Shown here: positions 1 through 12,600 of the stretch, piece after piece
Layout: the number at the start of each line of letters is the position of its first letter
Position numbering within the stretch: position 1 is the first letter of the stretch
From: Onthophagus taurus
Taxonomy: Eukaryota; Arthropoda; Insecta; Coleoptera; Scarabaeidae
Length of the DNA stretch: 64,000 bases
Direction of reading: 5' to 3'
NCBI RefSeq assembly: GCF_036711975.1
Contig: NW_027248941.1
Coordinates: 2,232,001-2,296,000 of the forward strand
The notes under the pieces: generated by a model
What the model saw: only the letters and a program-made list of their open reading frames with translations
Databases searched by the model: none
Told to the model about the DNA's origin: nothing
Translations under genes and position numbers: made by a program

Positions 1-370
1 ACATTGAAATGATCTTAATAAGAATCAAAAATGCTTTAATTTGATACCAAACAAGATATATTTGGGTTAAAAAATAAAAAAGTTAGGAACTGTCAAATGT
101 CAAAATTAAATATAACGATTTTTTGATAAATATTGAAATGATCTTAATAAGAATCAAAAATGCTTTCATTTAATACCAAACATGATATATTTGTGTTAAA
201 AATTAAAAAAGTTAGGTTGGGAACTGTCAAATGTCAAAATTAAATATAACGATTTTTTGATAAATATTAAAATGATCTTAATCAGGATCAAAAATGCTTT
301 GATTTGATACTAAACATGATATATTTAGGTTAAAAGATAAAAAAAGTTAGGTTAGAAACTGTCAAATAAT
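1..370. repeat. Tandem repeat, about 130 bp x 3
   Basis: Three imperfect copies (starts near 3, 133 and 266), each with the phrase tttgataccaaacatgatat followed by a run containing aactgtcaaatgtcaaaa. The same phrase reappears in arrays at 16.6-19.9 and 21.5-23.7 kb, so this belongs to a window-wide satellite family. Positions 371-680 hold no recognisable exon on either strand; the block would lie in an intron of the Lgr3-like gene. Confidence 0.8.
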
Positions 371-680
371 CGCCATTTTCTTTTTTGTAAAAATTACGAT
401 ATCTCGATAACGGTTAGAGATAAATAAGTCGAGTTTGGGTTCATTTTAAAGCATTTTTAATTTTCTGTTTATTTATGTTAAAAAAGAAACACCTTTATAA
501 CCAAAAATTTTTTTGAAAAACTTAAGTTTAAAAATTCACGCAAAATGTCAATATGATATGCGTTGCTTAGTTACCCGTTAGTTACCCTTAGTTACCACGG
601 CCATTTTGGATTAAAGTGATGTGATTGGCTCATATTATTTTAGCGGGAAATTTGATGAATTCAAATTAATTTTTATTTAC

Positions 681-3600
681 CTCGTCCTCAAAACGGGATT
701 ATGCAACAAATGTTTACTACTCGAGATACCATCATCTTTCGGGTTGCAATCTTTTAATAAAGGAACTGCCTTGCACATTTCAAATCTCCTAAAATATCTT
801 TAAAAAAAATTTTTTAATTAATTTAATTAATTTTATTAATTTATTTTTTTTTATTTACACGTGTTCTAGTTTTTTTAACGGGGCAAATAATTTTTGGTTG
901 AGGTTTTCATAAAAATTTCCCTCCAAATTCCTAAAATCATTAAAAAAAAATTTTCTTTTATTAAAATATTAATTAATAACGTCTTACAATGAAACTAAAG
1001 CTTCGAGGTCTTCGAATACCCCCGATTCGAAGTTTCGCAACGAATTTCCGTTTAAAGTTCTGCAACAACAGAATCGAGTTTTTAGCTCCGAATTCTTATT
1101 CAACACTTTAAGTAACTTACAAAGATGTTAATTTCGAGAGATTCCGAAATGTTCCTTTATATAAATTTTCTAAATTATTCTCACCTAGATCTCTTCATAC
1201 ATAAATAAATAAATAAATTTTTAATTAAATAAATAAAAAAATTTTTTGAAGTTAAACTCAAAGCGATTTTAACCAAACAACCTTGTTATGTTATGGTGGC
1301 TCTTTTACAACTAGTCTCATAAAAGAACTCGTATAATCCCGAATAAAGTATAATCCCGGAAGTTTCCTTCACAATTTCGAAACGAAATGTTTTATTAAAC
1401 CCAAGAGGCACGCGTTTATTCGAACTTTTAGAAAAACTTTATTATATTTTATTTGATTTTTTTTGTTTTCATATAAATTTGAGTACTTTTTTTTATTAAT
1501 TTATTATTTTTGGTTGATTCGCGTCACGCGAGTTATAAAAAAGTTAAATTGTCGTGGTTGAAGTGGTTAAACATTAGATAGCGTGATGGAAGTGCAATAA
1601 AAGCGATACGATTTATGAAATAGGGAACGTGAGAGCTTTTTATGGCTTTTATAATGGGGGAAATGTTTTTTTTTTGATTCATAAAATCACTTTGAGTTAT
1701 TTAACCCTTACAATGTTGTTAATTGAGGTAATTTTGAGAAACTCAATCTCTCAATTGACACGATTTTGTTCCCGATTAAAGATAAAACGCTTAATGGGAG
1801 CTCGGAGAATGTGTTTTTTGCGATTTTAATTATTTTATTTCCTCGAATGTATCTAAAAAATTTTTTTTAAATTTAATTTAATTAAAAAATTGTTTAATAC
1901 TCACAATTCGTTTAAATTTTGTAGATTTATAAACGTTTCTTCTTGGATTATTTCGATTTTATTGAAACTTAAGTCGCTAAAAGGTTGAATAAATAAAGTT
2001 TTTACAGTAAAACTTAGATATAACCTCGATATAACCGTACATCTAAATCCGAATGTTTCTAGTTCTATAGCTAATTGAGATATCGTTTTAGAATTTTATT
2101 TTTAACAACTTTTTTTTTGGTACGTATTAAATGACATAAACCGTACTATTCAGTGGGAAATTAAATTTCAACGATACAAGAAAATTTTATTAAGAAAAAT
2201 TATTGCTGGTTTAATTCTAAACAAATCTTGTTCATAAATTTTTTTGATTTAACCAATAATTAAAAACATAACCTCAAAAAATAATTTTTTTGTATCAAAA
2301 CAGCGACACCTAATTGAGATATCGATTTTTTTCATTAATAAAATCGTTTTAGAATTCAATTTTTAACAACTTTTGTTAAAAAATTTTTTTGATATATATT
2401 AAATGACATAAACCGTACTATTCAGTGGGAAATTAAATTTCAACGATAGAAAAAAATTTTATTAAGAAAAATTATTGCTGATTTAATTCTAAACAAATCT
2501 TGTTCATAAAATTTTTTGATTTAATCAATAATTAAAAATATAACCTCAAAAAATAATTTTTTTGTACCAAAACAGCGACACCTAATTGAGATATCGATTT
2601 TTTTCATTAATAAAATCGTTTTAGAATGCAATTTTTAACAACTTTTGTTAAAAATTTTTTTTGATATGTATTAAATGACATAAACCGTACTATTCAGTGG
2701 GAAATTAAATTTCAACGATAGAAAAAAATTTTATTAAGAAAAATTATTGCTGAGTTATTTTTAAACAAATCTTGTTCATAAATTTTTTTGATTTAACCAA
2801 TAATTAAAAACATAACCTCAAAAAATAACTTTTTTGTATCAAAACAGCGACACCTAATTGAGATATCGATTTTTTTCATTAATAAAATCGTTTTAGAATT
2901 CAATTTTTAACAACTTTTGTTAAAAAATTCTTTTTGTTATGTATTAAATGAGTTAAATGACATAAACCGTACTATTCAGTGGGAAATTAAATTTTAACGA
3001 TAGAAAAAAATTTTATTAAGAAAAATTATTGCTGAGTTATTTTTAAACAAATCTTGTTCATAAATTTTTTTGATTTAACCAATAATTAAAAACATAACCT
3101 CAAAAAATAATTTTTTTATATCAAAACAGCGACATCTATATGAGATATCGATTTTTTTCATTAATAAAATGGTTTTAGAATTCAATTTTTAACAACTTTT
3201 ATTAGAAAATTTTTTTGATAAAAATGATGATTATTGAGATAACCTCAAAAACCTTGATTTTTATACCCGTTTATATCGCCATCTGGTGAAGATGTCGAAA
3301 ATATCTTTTAAAAGATCAATTTTGAATGATATATTAAATAAATATGTAGATATTTTTCGATAAAACCACTACATTATGATATACCTATGTATTGAATGAT
3401 GTATACCGTACTATTCAGTGGGAAATTAAATTTAAACGATCGAAAAAAATTTTATTAAGAAAAGTTATTGCTGATTTGATTCTAAACAAATCTTGTTCAT
3501 AAAATTTTTTGATTTAATCTATAATTAAAAACATAACCTCAAAAATCTTGATTTTTATGACCGTATATGACGCCATCTGGTGGAGATATAGAAAATATGA

Positions 3601-6600
3601 CTTTTTAGTCTACATAAAATGGGCTTCAATTTAACACCTAGCAACCCATGTTTTCAAACAAATTAATATTTCAGAAATGAAAAATGACAGCTGACTTGTT
3701 TTATTTTGAGGTTGAATTGCAATTGTTTCTTAATCTACGTAGAAAGGGCTTTAATTTGATACCTAACAACCCATCTTTTTAAACAAATTTAATTTTAAAA
3801 AATAAAAAATTACATTTGACAGCTGAAGTGGGTGGATTTGAGGTTAAATTGCAATCGTTTCTTAATCTACGTAGAAAGACCTTCAATTTGATACCCAACA
3901 ATCCATGTTTTAAAACAAATTTAATTTTTTAAGAAATGAAAAATGACAGTTGACAGTCTGGTGGTTTATTTTGCGTTTGAATTTCATTTGTTTTTTAATC
4001 TACGTAAAGAGGGCTTCAATTTGACACCCAACAACCTATATTTTGAAAGAAATATAATTTTTAAGAAATGAAAAATGACAGCTGACAGTTGACTGGTTTT
4101 ATTTTGAGGTTGAATTGTAATTGTTTCTTAATATACGTAATGAGGGCTTCAATTTGATACCCAACAACCCATATTTTGAAAGAAATTTAATTTTTAAGAA
4201 ATGAAAAATGACAGCTGACAGTTGACTGGTTTTATTTTGAGGTTGAATTGTAATTGTTTCTTAATATACGTAATGAGGGCTTCAATTTGATACCCAACAA
4301 CCCATATTTTGAAAGAAATTTAATTTTTAAGAAATGAAAAATGACAGCTGACAGTTGACTCGATTTATTTTAAAGTTAAATTGCAATTGTTTCTTAATCT
4401 ACGTTAAAAGAGCTTCAATTTGATACCCCACAACTTATATTTTGAAAGAAATTTAATTTTTAAGAAATGAAAAATGACAGCTGACAGTTGACTCGATTTA
4501 TTTTAAGGTTGAATTGCAATTGTTTCTTAATCTACGTTAAAAGGGCTTCAATTTGATACCCAATAACCCATATTTTGAAAGAAATTTAATTTTTAAGAAA
4601 TGAAAAATGACAACTGACAGTTGACTCGATTTATTTTAAGGTTGAATTGCAATTGTTTCTTAATCTACGTTAAAAGGGCTTCAATTTGATACCCAACAAC
4701 CTATATTTTGAAACAAATTTAATTTTTAAGAAATGAAAAATGACAGTTGACAGTTTGGTTGGTTTATTTTGCGTTTGAATTTCAATTGTTTTTTAATCTA
4801 CGTAAAGAGGGCTTCAATTTGATACCCAACAACCTATATTTTGAAAGAAATATAATTTTTAAGAAATGAAAAATGACAGCTGACAGTTGACTCGATTGAT
4901 TTTAAGGTTGAATTGCCATTGTTTCTTAATCTACGTTAAAAGGGCTTCAATTTGATACCCAATAACCCATAGTTTGAAAGAAATTTAATTTTTAAGAAAT
5001 GAAAAATGACAGCTGACAGTTGACTCTATTTATTTTAAGGTTGAATTGCAATTGTTTCTTAATCTACGTTAAAAGGGCTTCAATTTGATACCCAACAACC
5101 CATATTTTGAAAGAAATTTAATTTTTAAGAAATGAAAAATGACAGTTGACAGTTAGGTTGGTTTGTTTTGCGTTTGAATTTCAATTGTTTTTTAATCTAC
5201 GCAAAAAGAGCTCCAATTTCATATCTAACGTCCCTATTCAACGTTAAGGTACAATTCTGTGACAGGCGACAGACTGCAAACCGCAAACCGCAGGCGACAC
5301 TACTGGTTTCTATGCGGAATTCTATCTATTTTTTGAATCTTTCTACTTTTAGGTCTAATTATTAAGTTATATCGAGGTTTTACCGTATATTATAAGATGA
5401 TTAAGTTTGCTTACAGCTTAAGTAGTCGAGTTAAGTTACAAAAGAAGTCCGCATGGACGTCGGCGATTCTATTGTAGCTTAAAACCCTGTTGAGAAACGG
5501 TTTAAATTAATTAATTAACGTACGTGGCACTTACAGGGTGTTTAAGATGTTGTTTTCGCCGAAACTGCAATCAATCAGGCTTTGTATCCGGTTATTATCT
5601 AGATATCTAGAAACGAAATTTTAGTTTTTGTTCCACAAAATAATCGAAACCTTACATCTCTTTGAGATGGGTTAACCCGAAAAACGCGGAACTTTTAATT
5701 TCGTTGATTTCGCAGTGCTTCATAACCCTAAAAGTTAATAAATTAAAAAAATTAATTAATTTTTTTTTGTTACAATACATTTTTTGAACGTTGTTGGGGA
5801 CCTCATCGAATAATTTTTTGTTTAAAACTTTGAAAGTGTTCCCGGATAAATCCCTGGAAATTAAAAACAAACAATTTTTTTCCCCCCACTCCGCCAAACT
5901 TACAATATATCAATTTCAAAATCTTTTATATCCGGGATTTCGATTAATTCCAAATTTTTGCACAACAAATCGCGATGGCGACACAAACATTTTCCTTCGT
6001 ACTCCAATTTGCACCTCTCATCCAAATCGTCGTTAACCGCTTTGGGGTTTTTGGAAAATATCCGATCCCAAAACGCATCCAAATGGTAATCATCTAAAAT
6101 AATCATTCTAAAATCATTTTTAATTTTCAGTGAATTTCACATAAGATGCAATACACAAAAATATATTTCCATAGAAACCAGGGTTAATTTGTCCCACATA
6201 AAATGCAACATGTCTGAATATTTCTAGTTTTTGAAATAAAATGTCAACCTCAATTTTGACATATTTATAATCTTCATTAAAAATCCTTTAAAATGAGTAC
6301 AAACATGACATATTTATTTTCAATATTAATGAAATTAAGATTAACTTCCGGTTAGAAATGTCAACGTCAATTTTGAGATATTTGTAATCGCCGTGAAAAA
6401 TCCTTTAAAATGAGCCCAAACATGATGCATTTATCTCGAAAAACAAAAAAGTTAGAATGAAAAAACGTTAAATCTGAAGTTGGCAACAATGAAGATAGCA
6501 ATTTAACTTTTAAATATTAATACCAACCTTAATTTTTGATTTTTTTTATTATACTTTTGTTTTTGTGACAAATTTTAAGACATTTTATAAAAATTAAGAA

Positions 6601-9600
6601 TATGTCAAAATTGACGTTGACATTTCTAACCGGAAGTTGACCATAACTTCATTAATATTCGAGATAAATATGTCGTGTTTGTACTCATTTTAAAGGATTT
6701 TTAATGGAGATTATAAATATGTCAAAATTGAGGTTGACATTTTAAGCCTGAAGTTAGATATCATATATAGATAAATAAACAACGTTATGGTGTCCTTTCA
6801 CGATGTATTTTTTATTAATAAATCTTTAAAATCAGTCCCAACATGATACATTTATCTCAAAAAACAACGAAGTTATAATAAAAAATATTAAAGTTGGCAA
6901 CATTGAAATAAATAACATAATTCTTAAATATTAATACCAACCTTAATTTTGATTTTTTTTGATTATATTTTTGTTTTTGTGATAAATTTGAGGACATTTT
7001 ATAAAAATTAAGAATATGTCAAAGTGACATTGACATTTCAAACCGGAAGTTGCTTATATCTCGAGTAATATTGGAATTAAACGTATCATGTTGGGGCTTA
7101 TTTTAAAGGATTTTTAATGAAGATTACAAATATGTCAAAATTGACGTTGACATTTCTAACCGGAAGTTGACCATAACTTCATTAATATTCGAGATAAATA
7201 TGTCGTGTTTGTACTCATTTTAAAGGATTTTTAATGGAGATTATAAATATGTCAAAATTGAGGTTGACATTTTAAGCCTGAAGTTAGATATCATATAATA
7301 GATAAATAGACAACTTCATGGTGTCCTTTCACGATGTATTTTTTATTAAAAAACCTTCAAAATTAGTCCAAACATGCTACATTTATCTCGAAAAACAACA
7401 AAGTTATAATAAAAAATATTAAAGTTGGCAACATTGAAATTACCAACGTAATTCTTAAATATTAATACCAACCTTAATTTTAAATTTTTTGATATTTTTG
7501 TTTTGTGATAAATTTTAAGACATTTTATAAAAATTAAGAATATGTCAAAGTGACATTGACATTTCAAACCGGAAGTTGCTTATATCTCGAGTAATATTGG
7601 AATTAAACGTATCATGTTGGGGCTTATTTTAAAGGATTTTTAATGAAGATTACAAATATGTCAAAATTGACGTTAACATTTCTAACCGGAAGTTGACCAT
7701 AACTTCATTAATATTCAAGATAAATATGTCGTGTTTGTACTCATTTTAAAGGATTTTTAATGAAGATTACAAATATGTCAAAATTGACGATGACATTTCT
7801 AACCGGAAGTTGATCATAAGCTCATTAATATTAAAGATAAATATGTCGTGTTTGTACTCATTTTAAAGGATTTTTAATGAAGATTACAAATATGTCAAAA
7901 GCAAAATTTTTCCTTTGCAAAACTCCCCAATTCCTGTACCATTAAGCTATGTTACATTTTATGTGGTACAGTGCAAGTACATAGTAGTTTTGTAACTATG
8001 GTTACACCATTCATATATTGCGAGTTATATGAAATTGCCAATTAATAAAATATTAAACAAACCGCAATAACTCGGATTTTCATCCGCCCCATACGGACAA
8101 TCGATTAAAACGTTACAAAATTTATGTTGTGGGATACAAATCGTTGAATTCGGACATAAAAGCTCACCAACGGTGCAATTTATCGAACTTTCTGGAAAGA
8201 AACGTAATTAAACTTCCTGAATCGTCGTAATCGATCAAAATTGACCGTTTTGCGTAATTGATGCCTATCTAGAGTTAATTTTCGCTCGTTTAACGACGAT
8301 AAATAAAGGTTTCCCCTTCTTAAACTGTCATTTTAATAAATTAATGGCACATTTTGATTCAAAATGGGCGAAAATGGTGGAGAAAATATAAAGTATTTTG
8401 TAAGTTCTCTTTAATTTTGTTATAAGGCTTCGAACCGTAAAAAAAAATTTAACGGTTTTCACCTGAAAAAACAAAAATCGCACTAACATAAACTTACACA
8501 AATATAAATTGTGTTAAAACTTGAGTTAAATCGCATTTACGTTATTTATTTTAGTTTGAAGTTGAGTTTAGAATCGGGTTTTCTTTGACCGTTTAAGCGG
8601 AAGATTCTTAAACGTTAAATATTTCCCGAAATATAATAAAGTTCTTTGAAAATGTTGTATTAAATTGTGCAATGTTTGATTAGAAAAATTTGCATATGAA
8701 GCCCGTCCTTAATTGGGATCATTCAAAGTTGGCCGAGTCAATTAGTTTATCGATTTTGCGGTTTATTTAGCGTGACGATAGATTCGAACGTTAAATATGA
8801 CGTTGGAAGTTGGAAATCGACATGTCCAAAGTTTCGGACAAGCTTGAACTTGTCGAACATTATTATTAGTAAATTTAAAATGTGACGTTTCGATTTTAAT
8901 CATTTTTAATAATTCAATTTTAAGACTGCTTTAACATTTACACGAAATCAACCCCAACTTCATTCACAAAACACAAATTGGCCATTTTTTGCTATACTAA
9001 TAGTTTTATGCTTAATTTTATTTAAAATGGTGATTTATATAAAAGATGATAGATTCAAAATGCCGAGGTCGCTTGCGACCGAGGCACTGGAGTTGATATG
9101 ATACTGACACAAACTTTGTCAATATTATAATAAGGCGTACTATATGCTAAAAACGCCGAGGTCGCTTGCGGCCGAGGCGCTAGAGTTGATATGATGTCGA
9201 CATAAAGATGACCAGCACTATAATGAAGTATCATATATACTCAAAAAGCCGAGGTCGCTTGCGGCCGAGGCACTGGAGTTGATATGATACTAACACAAAC
9301 TTTGTCAATATTATAATAAGGCGTACTATATGCTAAAAACGCCGAGGTCGCTTGCGGCCGAGGCGCTAGAGTTGATATGATGTCGACATAAAGATGACCA
9401 GCACTATAATGAAGTATCATATATACTCAAAAAGCCGAGGTCGCTTGCGGCCGAGGCACTGGAGTTGATATGATACTAACACAAATTTTGTCAATATTAT
9501 AATAAGGCGTACTATATGCTAAAAACGCCGAGGTCGCTTGCGGCCGAGGCGCTAGAGTTGATATGATGTCGACATAAAGACGACCAGCACTATAATGAAG

Positions 9601-12600
9601 TATCATATATACTCATAAAGCCGAGGTCGCTTGCGGCCGAGGCACTGGAGTTGATATGATACTAACACAAATTTTGTCAATATTATAATAAGGCGTACTA
9701 TATGCTAAAAACGCCGAGGTCGCTTGCGGCCGAGGCGCTAGAGTTGATATGATATCGACATAAAGATGACCAGCACTATAATGAAGTATCATATACAGGT
9801 GTTTCGGTGACTCGGGGAACAAATTTAACCATATATACTAGAGTGAAAATGATGACGATTCATGTAAAAAAAATTAGTAAACGTCTTCAAATTTCAAAGA
9901 TACAGGCCATAAAAGTTAGGAAATTTTAACACATTTTTCCAAACATCTTAAACACTATTTACAGTAAAGCGTTGAAATTTTGTACAGGGTGTCCCAATTT
10001 CGATGTCCGCATAGGCTATCTCCGAAACTAAAAGAGATAGAAAAAAAGTAGCTTACATGTCATGATCTCGTTTTTCGAGAAAATGCTAATGCCGAAAACT
10101 CCGAACAGCTATCGTCTTTTGTTTTCGCCCTATCGGCAAAAACTGAAAATTTTGCAAAAACGACAATCGCGAATATCTCACTTATTATCAAAGATGGAGA
10201 ATTATAAATACAACATTATATGGGCAATTTTTTACGAAGAATTCAGTGGCGTAGGTAGAATTTTTTTCCCATCTTTTATTTTCGAGATTTTAGACGTAAC
10301 TTTATTTTTTTAAATGGAAACCATAGTTGGCTATGACTTAAAATAATTTGTTATTTTCTTCTGATAACAAATATATATAGTTTGTGGGGTATATTTCTTA
10401 TAGTTATTGAATAATTAACAAAAATTCATTTTGTTCCGTCTAAATCTAATGTATGTATTTAAAAGTTATTGTTGCTATGGTGATAACTAAGGCACGGAAC
10501 TTTTGTAACAAAAGAATACGATTTCCCCCCTCCACTTGTTCTCAGTGGCTTCCTAGAAAACTAGCCAATGAGAACAAGTGGAGGGGGGAAATCGTATCGT
10601 TTTGTTACAAAAGTTTCGTGCCTTAGTGATAACCATACATACTATGATGGAATATAATGTATCAATTTTTTTTGTTCTTTTTAAAACTATTGTATGTATT
10701 TAAAACTTAATTTTGTTATGGTGATAACCATACCATGAGGGAAAGCATTGTTTCCAATTATTGTCAAAGTTTGTAGCAAGGAGTTTGTAGTAGTATTTAA
10801 AAATTCACTAACAACTCTGGCATTATGTGCTGGTGCTCCGTCATATTGAAAATATATCATTTGAGACATATTTAGTTCCAAATTGTCGACCAAAGGCTGC
10901 CTTAATATATTGAGGTATTTCTCTGAGTTTAAGGTTTTATGGTAGATACTATATGGCAAAATTCTATTATCTAAAAGGGCACACCATACATTGAACCCCA
11001 AGCTTCTTTGAACACTCAGAGACTTCTTCGGTCCAGATAACAGTTTGAACAAACAGCAGACTATTTAATTTTTCTAAATATCATCTACAAAATTCTAATC
11101 TTCGATTGACATCTCCGGCACGTAAATAAGGAGTTAGCCCCGCTTTGTATGGTTTATACTTATTTTTCTTTCATATTCGGGAGCAACGGCTTTTGGGTCA
11201 GACGTCTTGTTGCAATTTCTCTTGCAGGTCATTTTGGTATGTTTTTGTATGTGGTTTGGGGAAGGACCAAATATCTATTAAATTTTCTGCTAACCGGCTG
11301 AAGGTTCTTACGTGCGGTTGTCTTCTTTCTGGATATCTTGTGAAATAAAATTCCGCGGCTAACGTCGCATTCTTATCTGATAACATATAGCATTCCATCA
11401 TGTTACATTTTTCATAATTTTCGAAATTCATTGTAAAGTTTTATTCAGTTTTGTTATATTTTGACACTTAACATGCTGGTGCATCGTACCAGCACATAAT
11501 GCCAGAGTTGTTATCGAATTTTTAAATACAAACTTTGGCAATTATTTGATACATTATGTTGCATCATAGTATGTATGGTTATCACCATAGCAACATTAAC
11601 TTTTAAATACATACATTAGTTTTAGATAGAACAAAATGAATTTTTGTTAATTATTCAATAACTATAAGAAATATACCCCACAAACTATATATATTTGTTA
11701 TCAGAAGAAAATAACAAATTATTTTAAGCCATAGCCAACTATGATTTCCATTTAAAAAAATAAAGTTACGTCTAAAATCTCGAAAATAAAAGATGGGAAA
11801 AAAATTCTACCTACGCCACTGAATTCTTCGTAAAAAGTTGCCCATATAATGTTTTATTTATAATACTCCATCTTTGATAATAAGTGAGATATTCGCGAAT
11901 GTCGTTTTCGCAAAATTTTCAGTTTTTGCCGATAAGGCGAAAACAAAAGACGATAGCTGTTCGGAGTTTTCGGTATTAGCATTTTCTCGAAAAACGAGAT
12001 CATGACATGTAAGCTACTTTTTTTCTATCTCTTTTAGTTTCGGAGATAGCCTATGCGGACATCGAAATTGGGACACCCTGTACAGTGTAAATCAATGTCA
12101 TGTAAAATCGTTAGGCAATTTATGAATTGGATCGGTCATCGGGATCAATGCTATACAGGATGTTCCTAAAGTTTGTTTGTTCAGAACTTTGTTATTCTAT
12201 CATAACCGTACATTTATGTTTGCAGTTTCTAATAGCAAATTTAATTTAGAAACTTTTATTAGATTTTATTTATTTTTATTTCTCAAAAACTATAAATGCT
12301 AGAAAAATGAAATTTGGGGAATATGTTTAATTCATAATAGGGCACGTTTTGACCCTATTTGTACTTTCATCCTACCCTTCTAAACTACTACATTTTGGGT
12401 ATACAGTGTGTCCCCGGATAGGTGAAACGACTCTTATAAAAGGTAAATTTTTTTCGATATTAATTCTTATTTTTTGAGGTTTAGCCCTGCTTGATTAAAG
12501 CCTAATTTTAAACATATTTTCAATTTTTAAAAAACAAGTGAGCCTTGACAGTGAAAGAAAAACTCTTTTTGTGGCAGGTAAAGTATCTTTTCTGTTTACA

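Larger units (their letters stand above)
9985..12080. mobile_element. Mariner-like element with TIRs of several hundred bp, flanked by TA
   Basis: The left end reads cagggtgtcccaatttcgat and the right end is its reverse complement, ending ggacaccctg. Each end abuts TA (9983-9984 and 12081-12082), the target duplication of the Tc1/mariner superfamily. The arms match inward for several hundred bases (about 9985-10480 against 11585-12080). The centre holds broken transposase sequence on the minus strand. A second, plus-strand copy of the catalytic-region tail lies at about 11470-11560, so the arms probably arose by inverted duplication of the element's 3' end. It sits in the first intron of the Lgr3-like gene. 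Confidence 0.85.

Noticed and set aside
1629-1829. 66-codon plus-strand frame
   Set aside because: Overlaps, on the other strand, the LRR exon at 1712-1852 of the Lgr3-like gene.
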